This document shows positions 58,049-64,000 of a stretch of 64,000 nt of DNA, piece after piece; positions within the stretch are counted from its first letter, which is position 1; each line of letters begins with the position of its first letter. The notes below the pieces were generated by a model that had not been told where the DNA came from, did no database searches, and worked only from the letters and a program-made list of their open reading frames with translations. The translations under genes were made by a program, and so were the position numbers. Source of the stretch: Shewanella sp. c952 (GTDB lineage Bacteria > Pseudomonadota > Gammaproteobacteria > Enterobacterales > Shewanellaceae). The DNA lies in the NCBI RefSeq assembly GCF_019654975.1, contig NZ_BPEW01000014.1, positions 42,390 through 106,389 of the forward strand, given 5' to 3'.

Positions 58049-59067
58049 AACCCTATCGACCTATCTAGCTTTAGCAGGTCAACAATGGCAAATAGCTGCT
58101 TCATCTCTTTGTTTATTTGGCTAAACTCATACTCAAAGGTCGCCCCTTTAAATATCGATGCCATCTCAAAACGATTATCTTTGCTCTGCAACATAATCAG
58201 TAGACGGTCTTGATAAAAGGCACATTGGATCTTGTTATCAAAGCTTGCCGATAATGCCTGTAAACGCTCCATAAAAGTCACGGTCAGTAGGAACCTCGCT
58301 TCTATTTGGTCGGTAGAGAACACATCAAACTGTTTCTCAAAAATAGGATCTTCAAGCTTGACGCGCTCAAGTCCCTTAAAGCTTCCTGATAAGAAATTGA
58401 TCAGCCCACCACGATTCTTAACCACGACTGTATGACCATCAAACGGCTTGTGGCTGCTAAGCTCAACCATCACCCCTCTAAATACAGTCTGAGTTTCAGT
58501 GCGTTTATCACGTTGCACCTGTTTAGTAAGGTGCAACTCATTAAGCGCTATCTCAACGCCTTTATAGGTGCCCTGTACATAATCGTCAAAGTTAGCATTA
58601 TCATAATAAGGCAGGATTTTAGATGCCTTTAATTTACTCAAACTCATTTTGTGCTCGCGACTAAAGATAAAGTCACTGCCAAAATATTTGAATATTTGCG
58701 GATAAATTCGCTGTTTGACGTCCTGTTTATAGTGTTTGATTGGACGATATAGCCACCATATAAAAGGCAGTAGCAAAACCACTAACACTATATAAAACAA
58801 CTCAGGCGCTGAACCAAGATTAAGCATGGGTTTAAACATCAAGGCTAACAACAGCAGCGCCGCATAGATAGCAGCGCTTAGGTACAATCTACCACGGCAC
58901 GCTTTAAGGCTGGCCACTCGTGCGCTTTCAAACTTGCTGGTTAGCGGTTCAATATGTTGTTGGTAGTGTGCTTTAAGTGCTTCAAGCTCATCGCTCGGCG
59001 CCTGCAACCTGTCACCACTACGCAAAGCTTTGATCTGTGCGCCAAAAATAAAACTAAAGATATTCAT
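58045..59067 (-). CDS. DUF3137-family membrane protein
   Basis: A 340-residue protein with two N-terminal membrane helices (YLSAAIYAALLLLALMF, FYIVLVVLLLPFIWWLY) and a cytoplasmic domain. DUF3137 proteins are usually encoded next to LemA, as here (73 bases downstream of lemA). Function unknown; a membrane remodelling or envelope role for the pair has been proposed only by association. Confidence 0.85.
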   Translation of the reverse strand: MNIFSFIFGAQIKALRSGDRLQAPSDELEALKAHYQQHIEPLTSKFESARVASLKACRGRLYLSAAIYAALLLLALMFKPMLNLGSAPELFYIVLVVLLLPFIWWLYRPIKHYKQDVKQRIYPQIFKYFGSDFIFSREHKMSLSKLKASKILPYYDNANFDDYVQGTYKGVEIALNELHLTKQVQRDKRTETQTVFRGVMVELSSHKPFDGHTVVVKNRGGLINFLSGSFKGLERVKLEDPIFEKQFDVFSTDQIEARFLLTVTFMERLQALSASFDNKIQCAFYQDRLLIMLQSKDNRFEMASIFKGATFEYEFSQINKEMKQLFAIVDLLKLDRSIGL

Positions 59068-59140
59068 AAAGTAACTATGTTAAATCGTATTTATTGGTTA
59101 ATACGCTTAAGCAATGGCTAAAGCGTTTGTTTGCTCTGCG

Positions 59141-59710
59141 TTACTTTAAATAGTCAGCCGCATCTACTGGCGCTTTCGCTGCTTCATCGGCCTCATAGAA
59201 AGGCATCACTTTTACATTAGCAATTGACGCAATGATTGAACCTGGAAAAATTTCAACGGCAGTATTGAGCTCTGAAACGGCGCTATTATAAAAACGACGT
59301 GCGGCAGAAAGCTGTGCCTCAACCTCATTATAGGTTTGCATCGCTTGTAGCATGGTATTGTCTGAACGAAGTTCAGGGTAATTTTCAACGCTCACCATGA
59401 GTTGCGACATTTTCTGATTAAGCTGTTCAGAAACTTGCAGATGCTTTTTAACGGCATCAGGATCTGTGTCGCTATAACCCGCTATCGCTTGTGTTCTAAG
59501 CTCGGTGATATCAGTCAGTAATGACTTTTCATGGTCCATGAACTTTTGCGCTATCTTCAAGATATTCGGCACTAAGTTCGAACGCTTTTTTAGCTGCACA
59601 TCGATGCCAGATAATGCTTCTCGGCCCGCATTGCGTTTTTTAATTAAGCTGACATACCAGAGGTAAGCAATGATCACTGCTAACCCTAAGCCCAATAAAA
59701 TACCTTCCAT
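59141..59710 (-). CDS. lemA: LemA-family protein
   Basis: A 189-residue protein with one N-terminal membrane helix (ILLGLGLAVIIAYLWYVSLI) and a four-helix-bundle LemA domain (LSGIDVQLKKRSNLVPNIL, SVENYPELRSDNTML, YNEVEAQLSAARRFYNSAVSELN, FPGSIIASIANV). First gene of lemA-DUF3137-lytic transglycosylase. The physiological role is unclear. Confidence 0.92.
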   Translation of the reverse strand: MEGILLGLGLAVIIAYLWYVSLIKKRNAGREALSGIDVQLKKRSNLVPNILKIAQKFMDHEKSLLTDITELRTQAIAGYSDTDPDAVKKHLQVSEQLNQKMSQLMVSVENYPELRSDNTMLQAMQTYNEVEAQLSAARRFYNSAVSELNTAVEIFPGSIIASIANVKVMPFYEADEAAKAPVDAADYLK

Positions 59711-60240
59711 TACTACATATCCTTATCGTTGTTATTCGTGCCTTTCTATCGAGGCATCTTCACCAATACGCTGAGAAACTTGCTATTTATCGCGTGACTA
59801 TTGGCTTTAATAGCCACACTGTTACTTATTTAGCCGCCAAAATCCAGCCTAATAGGCTAACTAAGTTGCATTTTTTGTTGGTGTTTTTTAACTCACAATT
59901 CACGTTGTTGGTCTAATTAAGCCGATAAAATCACATTTCACTGCTTAATAGTGCCGGCTAAGTATCATTCATTGATTAGGTTTGCCAAATAACATTAACC
60001 GGCCAAATTACCAACAGCAATAAAAATTAATCAGATTTAAATCAGCAACTAATGACAAAACAAAACTAGTGCATTTTTGTACAGCCTTGCAATCAGGTTG
60101 CTATTCATTGCCAATGTTTAAAGTAGTTAGTGATGTATTGGACTATTAAGGCCTAAAAACCGGCACTAAGGGTTGAAAAGCTGGCTTAACCGACTTCCTC
60201 GAAAACTTAATGCACCAGTTGCAAACTCGCTTACTTTTCA
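59711..60240. other. AT-rich intergenic region between lemA and the repeat array
   Basis: About 530 bases with no gene or repeat that I can support. It should contain the lemA promoter on the minus strand. Confidence 0.4.
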
Positions 60241-60279
60241 TTCAGCAGGGATACAGTTACGAGCCGCTATAGTAATCAC

Positions 60280-60345
60280 ATCCCAAGCGACATTGTTAGA
60301 CAATCAATCCCTTTTGGACTCATTTAATATGAGTCCTTTTTTTTG
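60280..60345 (+). ncRNA. Candidate small RNA, copy 1 (shortened)
   Basis: A TATAGT box (60268-60273) precedes a short transcript that would keep CATTGTTAGACAATCAATCC and end at the terminator GGACTCAT-TTAAT-ATGAGTCC-TTTTTTTT (60316-60344). Relative to copies 2 and 3, about 26 bases are missing upstream of the core. The transcript start is inferred. Confidence 0.5.
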
Positions 60346-60459
60346 TCTGAATTTTCTTAAAAGTAATTCCTAAGCACTTGTTTCAACATTAATAACTGTT
60401 CATCTAATCTGGCTTTGCCATTCAGCGTTGATACAGCTAACTAGCGCTATATTAGAGTC

Positions 60460-60550
60460 ATCCCCAACGGACAGTTATTTTGTAAGCTTTACCGAACATT
60501 GTTAACCAATCAATCCCTTTTGGACTCATTCAACATGAGTCCTTTTTTTT
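60460..60550 (+). ncRNA. Candidate small RNA, copy 2
   Basis: A TATATT box (60448-60453) with an imperfect -35 region; predicted transcript of about 90 bases ending in GGACTCAT-TCAAC-ATGAGTCC-TTTTTTTT (60522-60550). Core CATTGTTAACCAATCAATCC can form an ATTG/CAAT mini-stem. The start is inferred. Confidence 0.55.
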
Positions 60551-60665
60551 GTCTGAATTTTCTTAAAAATAATTCCTAAGCATTTGTTTAAAAACCAATA
60601 ACTGTTCATCCAATCTGGCTTTACCATTCAGCGTTGATACAGCTTGTAGGCGCTATATTAGAGTC

Positions 60666-60758
60666 ATCCCCAACGGACAGATATTTTGTAAGTTTTACCG
60701 AACATTGTTAACCAATCAATCCCTTTTTGGACTCATCAATATGAGTCCTTTTTTTTTG
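60666..60758 (+). ncRNA. Candidate small RNA, copy 3
   Basis: A TATATT box (60654-60659); predicted transcript of about 92 bases ending in GGACTCAT-CAAT-ATGAGTCC-T-run (60729-60757). Nearly identical to copy 2 except in the hairpin loop and a few upstream bases. Confidence 0.55.
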
Positions 60759-60992
60759 ACTTTTTTATTAGTTTCACCTCCATATATTTCACTGCTGAAT
60801 GAGTAATACCTCGCACCAATAAGCTTTACAGCCCTTTTAAGGTTCAATTAATTTTTGTTATCCATCATGCAAGGTCGATTTACATATCGAAGCATAGATA
60901 TAGCGGTTCGACTACAAAATAGATGTTTCAGAGCAACCTAAGCTGACTCAATAACAAACATAAAAATAATTAGACAATTGAAGGAAGATCAC

Positions 60993-62612
60993 ATGAGCAC
61001 CGATAAAGGCGAGAGCTTGCCTCTACCTAACGACCCACCCTCTAGTCCCGAGCAGAAACAGAGTGGTTGGTTTGTAAACTTCCTCAATGTTGTTGAACGT
61101 CTAGGCAACTTGCTGCCTCATCCTATAACGCTATTTGCAATGTTTTGCGCCGCGGTAGTAGTGATTAGTGGAATTGCAGGTTACTTTGAACTAACAGTTA
61201 TTGACCCGCGCCCTGAAGGAGCCTCTGGCCGCAGCGCCGACGGTCTCATTCACGTTGTAAGCCTGATGAATGCCGAAGGCTTACGTATGATGGTATCGAA
61301 CTTGGTCACCAACTTTACAGGCTTTACCCCGCTCGGTACCGTGCTTGTAGCACTGTTAGGTGTCGGTATTGCTGAACGTTCTGGTTTGCTTTCTGCAGCT
61401 ATGCGTTTATTGGTTATGGGTACATCAAAGCGCCTTGTGACCCTCACCATAGTATTTGCAGGTATTGTGTCTAACACCGCTGCAGAGCTTGGATATGTCG
61501 TGCTCATCCCAATGGCTGCGATGATCTTCCACTCACTAGGTCGTCATCCATTGGCAGGCTTAGCTGCAGCCTTTGCAGGGGTATCTGGAGGCTATAGTGC
61601 CAACCTATTATTAGGAACTGTTGACCCACTACTGTCGGGAATAACTGAAGCTGCCGCGCAGATGATTGATCCAGACTACCTTGTTGGCCCAGAGGTGAAC
61701 TGGTACTTCATGTTTGTTTCTACCTTCCTTATTACCTTTTTGGGCGCGCTAGTGACCGAGAAAATTGTTGAACCTAAGCTGGGTAAGTATGACCCGAGTG
61801 AAGCAGCAACAGATCTCAGCGAACAAAAAATGGATGGCGTAACAGACCTAGAAAAAAGAGGCCTTAAGGTTGCAGGCATTACAGTTCTCGCCATGTCATG
61901 CTTGCTGGCGCTGACCGTAGTACCTGAAGGAGCGCCGCTGCGTAACCCAGATACAGGCCAAGTTGCAGGCTCACCATTCCTGAAAGGGATCGTGGCCTTT
62001 ATCTTTATCTGCTTCGCTATTCCTGGTTTGGTTTACGGTAAAGTTGTGGGCAGCATGAAGCGTGATGTCGATGTCATTAATGCTATGTCTCACAGCATGA
62101 GCAGCATGGGCATGTACATCGTATTGGTATTTTTTGCCTCGCAGTTTGTTGCCTTCTTTAAGTGGACAAACTTGGGTGCAGTGCTTGCTGTATCGGGCGC
62201 GGATGCACTGAACGCTATTGGACTCACCGGACCATTAGTCTTTGTGCTGTTTATTATGATGTGTGGCTTTATTAACTTAATGCTCGGCAGCGCCTCAGCT
62301 CAGTGGGCAGTTACCGCCCCTATCTTTGTGCCTATGCTTATGCTTGTTGGTTATGCCCCGGAAACTATCCAGGCAGCCTATAGAATTGGTGACTCAGTCA
62401 CTAACCTCATTACCCCGATGATGAGTTACTTCGGCCTCATTTTAGCGGTAGCATCGCAATATAAGAAGAACCTCGGCATCGGCACCTTAGTCGCCACTAT
62501 GCTGCCATACTCCATCGTGTTCTTTATTGGCTGGACCTGCTTCTTCTTCATCTGGGTATTCGGCTTTGGCTTACCTGTAGGGCCTGGTGCAGAGACCTAT
62601 TACACGCCTTAA
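60993..62612 (+). CDS. abgT: AbgT-family transporter (p-aminobenzoyl-glutamate type)
   Basis: A 539-residue polytopic protein. AbgT features include NVVERLGNLLPHPITLFAMF at the start, TGFTPLGTVLVALLGVGIAERSGLL, the SNTAAELGYVVLIPMAAMIF and GGYSANLLLGTVDPLLSG blocks, and SASAQWAVTAPIFVPM with TPMMSYFGLILA. Members import p-aminobenzoyl-glutamate or export sulfonamides. ATG 60993 has a GAAGGAAG site; a TTG 15 bases earlier is not needed. No abgAB peptidase genes are adjacent. Confidence 0.93.
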   Translation: MSTDKGESLPLPNDPPSSPEQKQSGWFVNFLNVVERLGNLLPHPITLFAMFCAAVVVISGIAGYFELTVIDPRPEGASGRSADGLIHVVSLMNAEGLRMMVSNLVTNFTGFTPLGTVLVALLGVGIAERSGLLSAAMRLLVMGTSKRLVTLTIVFAGIVSNTAAELGYVVLIPMAAMIFHSLGRHPLAGLAAAFAGVSGGYSANLLLGTVDPLLSGITEAAAQMIDPDYLVGPEVNWYFMFVSTFLITFLGALVTEKIVEPKLGKYDPSEAATDLSEQKMDGVTDLEKRGLKVAGITVLAMSCLLALTVVPEGAPLRNPDTGQVAGSPFLKGIVAFIFICFAIPGLVYGKVVGSMKRDVDVINAMSHSMSSMGMYIVLVFFASQFVAFFKWTNLGAVLAVSGADALNAIGLTGPLVFVLFIMMCGFINLMLGSASAQWAVTAPIFVPMLMLVGYAPETIQAAYRIGDSVTNLITPMMSYFGLILAVASQYKKNLGIGTLVATMLPYSIVFFIGWTCFFFIWVFGFGLPVGPGAETYYTP

Positions 62613-62648
62613 GGACGAGACGCTAATCAATAGTAAATGCTGATGATT

Positions 62649-62686
62649 AGACCGTATCTTCTATTATGAGATACGGTCTTTTTTAT
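62649..62686 (+). terminator. Terminator of the abgT gene
   Basis: Stem AGACCGTATCT (62649-62659) and AGATACGGTCT (62669-62679), then TTTTTT. Confidence 0.88.
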
Positions 62687-63078
62687 GGGAGCTAGATTAG
62701 GGAACGATTCTCGAATATTAGCGGCGCTAGGCACCAGTAGTTGAGGTTTTGAGCTCTATTAGAGCATATTAGTTTTTGACTATTTGGAACCCCACTTTTG
62801 GACAGGAACGCCTTAGCACAAAGAGTTTAAAGGTCAGTATAAGGGTTCAGAAAATATATGGTAATTCAGCTGTATTGAGCTTTTGCAAGTCGCCGTGAAT
62901 ATATCCCTATAGGCTCTTCTAAATCATCCATGATTTAGCAGCTTGCACTGCCCAAATCAGATGAATAACGAGTAAGCCCACTTTAGTCGCTAACTTATTA
63001 TTGGACAAAACCTTGTTAGAGTTAAAGCGCTTGGGTTGTTGAGTTTCTTTAGGGAAAGTATGGCAAACGGATATGCGG
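62687..63078. other. Intergenic region between abgT and the integron end
   Basis: About 390 bases without a gene. It contains the perfect inverted repeat CTAAATCATCCATGATTTAG (62919-62938) next to GCCGTGAATATATCCCTAT, a combination that I recall as a recurrent gammaproteobacterial intergenic repeat. No insertion sequence is visible. Confidence 0.45.
62919..62938. repeat. Short palindromic repeat
   Basis: CTAAATCAT-CC-ATGATTTAG is a 20-base near-perfect hairpin flanked by CCGTGAATATATCC and AGCAGC, resembling the widespread CATCCATG-type intergenic repeat of marine gammaproteobacteria. Recognition is by memory. Confidence 0.4.
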
Positions 63079-63177
63079 TAACGCCTCGTTAAGAGGCAAA
63101 TAATTGTTGGCTAAAATAGGTGAACGGAGTGAACAAAAAGCCAACTGTTTTTTGTCCTTGTTTAATTTATTGTTAGC
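63079..63177 (-). other. Integron attC-like recombination site
   Basis: Read on the minus strand from 63177 it starts GCTAACAATAAATTAAACAA and ends GCCTCTTAACGAGGCGTTA (63097-63079). The outer parts can pair (AAC with GTT; TTAA-AAGG with CCTCTTAA), and the middle has a strong stem AGTTGGCT/TAGCCAAC around a loop rich in GTTCAC repeats. Length (99 bases), the two imperfect core sites and position 7 bases after the stop of the minus-strand gene agree with a chromosomal-integron attC. Confidence 0.75.
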
Positions 63178-63184
63178 TTTCTAT

Positions 63185-64000
63185 TCAAATACACTCTGAA
63201 TCAGCTGATATTATTGCGCCGTGGATATTGTGATCACCTTCTAATACAACTTTTCCTTGTTCAACGAAAGTGACTAACATTTTGCCATTTTCTAAGCGAT
63301 AAATAGAAGGCTTAGCTATATTACCAAAGTCATGTTGAACAACTAACTCTTCATTACCTAACCCACCATTAGTATTTATACATTTACGCCATAAGGACAA
63401 ACCTTTTCCTTCCTGAATAGGGTAAACATAATAAATATCAATATTACCATCAAGCCTTAAAATAGCTTTGGCATCATGAACAGTATCATCCGTTTGGGTA
63501 ATAGGAGTATATTCACTCCATGTTTGACCATAGTTATTCGAGACTCTAAAGTGTGATTTGGTGATATAAATAGGCTTTCCGTTGGGTTTTTCTTTACTTG
63601 AACGGAACGATTTTTGAAAGAGATAAAGTAGCTTTCCATCAGAGAAAGATGAAAGGTGAGGCATAGAGCCAGCATTTCCGATATATCTCGGTGTTTCAAA
63701 TTTAACACCATCTTTACTGATTGAAAAATACAATTTACAACATTTTTTATCGGTATAAACAAGAGCAACATTGTTATTCTTCATTACAGACCATCGAGCA
63801 TTACTTGATGATGATAAAGGTACTTCTAATGATATTTTTTCTTGTTCTACGAGAGCAGAATCTTTAAATTTTGCTCTATAAGCAATAGCTTCAGATTTAA
63901 ATCCATTTGATTCAATAAAATATAGCCAATCAACTCCATCTATTATTACGTGACTTATAGAAGATCGAATCAATGTGTTTTTATTGGGTAAAACAACTTT
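63185..64000 (-). CDS. Sialidase-like (Asp-box) protein, probable integron cassette gene, cut by the window edge
   Basis: The frame is open to base 64000, so the N-terminus is outside the window; the visible part is 271 residues. It has beta-propeller features: Asp-box-like SNNYGQTWSEYTP and SISKDGVKFETP, with strand repeats such as VALVYTDKK and GKLLYLFQKS. This fits a BNR/sialidase-fold protein, with no signal peptide visible because the start is missing. It has clearly lower GC than the housekeeping genes and ends 7 bases before an attC site, so it is likely a mobile cassette. Substrate unknown. Confidence 0.75.
   Translation of the reverse strand, partial: KVVLPNKNTLIRSSISHVIIDGVDWLYFIESNGFKSEAIAYRAKFKDSALVEQEKISLEVPLSSSSNARWSVMKNNNVALVYTDKKCCKLYFSISKDGVKFETPRYIGNAGSMPHLSSFSDGKLLYLFQKSFRSSKEKPNGKPIYITKSHFRVSNNYGQTWSEYTPITQTDDTVHDAKAILRLDGNIDIYYVYPIQEGKGLSLWRKCINTNGGLGNEELVVQHDFGNIAKPSIYRLENGKMLVTFVEQGKVVLEGDHNIHGAIISADSECI

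Larger units (their letters stand above)
60241..60760 (+). repeat. Tandem repeat of a promoter-core-terminator unit, three copies
   Basis: Units begin at 60241, 60421 and 60627. Copies 2 and 3 repeat with a period of about 206 bases; copy 1 has lost about 26 bases in its middle. Each holds TTCAGC-x-GATACAG, a TATA-type box, CATTGTTA-CAATCAATCCC and a hairpin ending in a T-run. Spacers between units (GTCTGAATTTTCTTAAAA-TAATTCCTAAGCA) also repeat, so whole units were duplicated. Confidence 0.9.

Noticed and set aside
60173..60373. 66-codon ORF across the first copy of the tandem repeat
   Set aside because: It reads through the terminator hairpin and T-run, has no homologous frame in the other copies, and no ribosome-binding site. 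The repeat is better explained as non-coding RNA.
1..64000. CRISPR array, tRNA, rRNA or prophage
   Set aside because: No regularly spaced short repeats with unique spacers, no tRNA cloverleaf or rRNA segments, and no phage structural or integrase genes were seen.

Overview
The window looks like chromosomal DNA of a marine gammaproteobacterium, most probably a Shewanella. The grounds are the lexA-sulA pair, the complete caa3-type cytochrome oxidase cluster carrying a DUF2909 gene and a short membrane gene, the tex-greB-ompR-envZ neighbourhood, comF-bioH, rsmJ-rlmJ, and intergenic repeats resembling those I associate with that genus. No rRNA, tRNA, CRISPR array, intact insertion sequence or prophage was seen. 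Coding density is high and most genes are housekeeping; unusual material sits mainly in the gaps and at the right edge.

Layout. 1-4.8 kb: an edge-truncated VOC protein, a membrane diguanylate cyclase, a YiaV/YiaW-like membrane-fusion pair and a divergent AraC regulator. 4.8-9.9 kb: an Mtr-type aromatic amino acid permease abutting plsB, then lexA-sulA behind two SOS boxes. 10-19.6 kb: the oxidase operon (coxB with two haem c domains, coxA, cox11, coxC, DUF2909 on the other strand, surf1, a membrane protein, ctaA, cyoE, sco), which carries subunits, copper delivery and haem A synthesis together. 19.8-31 kb: an unknown protein, a polysaccharide deacetylase divergent from dinF, nfuA, an M14 peptidase, comF/bioH, a glutamine-rich protein and an LtaS-like enzyme. 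31-40 kb: tex, greB, ompR-envZ, a chemoreceptor and an outer-membrane barrel. 40-48.7 kb: peroxiredoxin, arylsulfatase, a CYTH cyclase, a MocR-like regulator, GNAT, small membrane proteins, VOC and add behind an adenine riboswitch. 49-59.7 kb: small secreted proteins, HdeD, rsmJ, rlmJ, an M28 peptidase, LysR/MATE, a lytic transglycosylase and DUF3137-LemA. 60-64 kb: a tandem array of probable small RNA genes, an AbgT transporter, and what appears to be the terminal cassette and attC site of an integron array.

The most interesting signals are: (i) a three-copy repeat at 60241-60760 in which each unit has a promoter-like box, a conserved core and a strong terminator whose stem is invariant while its loop varies, suggesting tandem small RNAs; (ii) an attC-like site at 63079-63177 following a sialidase-like gene; (iii) a near-canonical adenine riboswitch upstream of add; (iv) three different MITE-like elements with imperfect terminal inverted repeats, two of which supply stop codons to adjacent genes, together with a TAATACCAA motif fused to several stop codons; (v) a decayed second copy of the ctaA gene start; and (vi) a MocR-type regulator that has lost the PLP-binding lysine.
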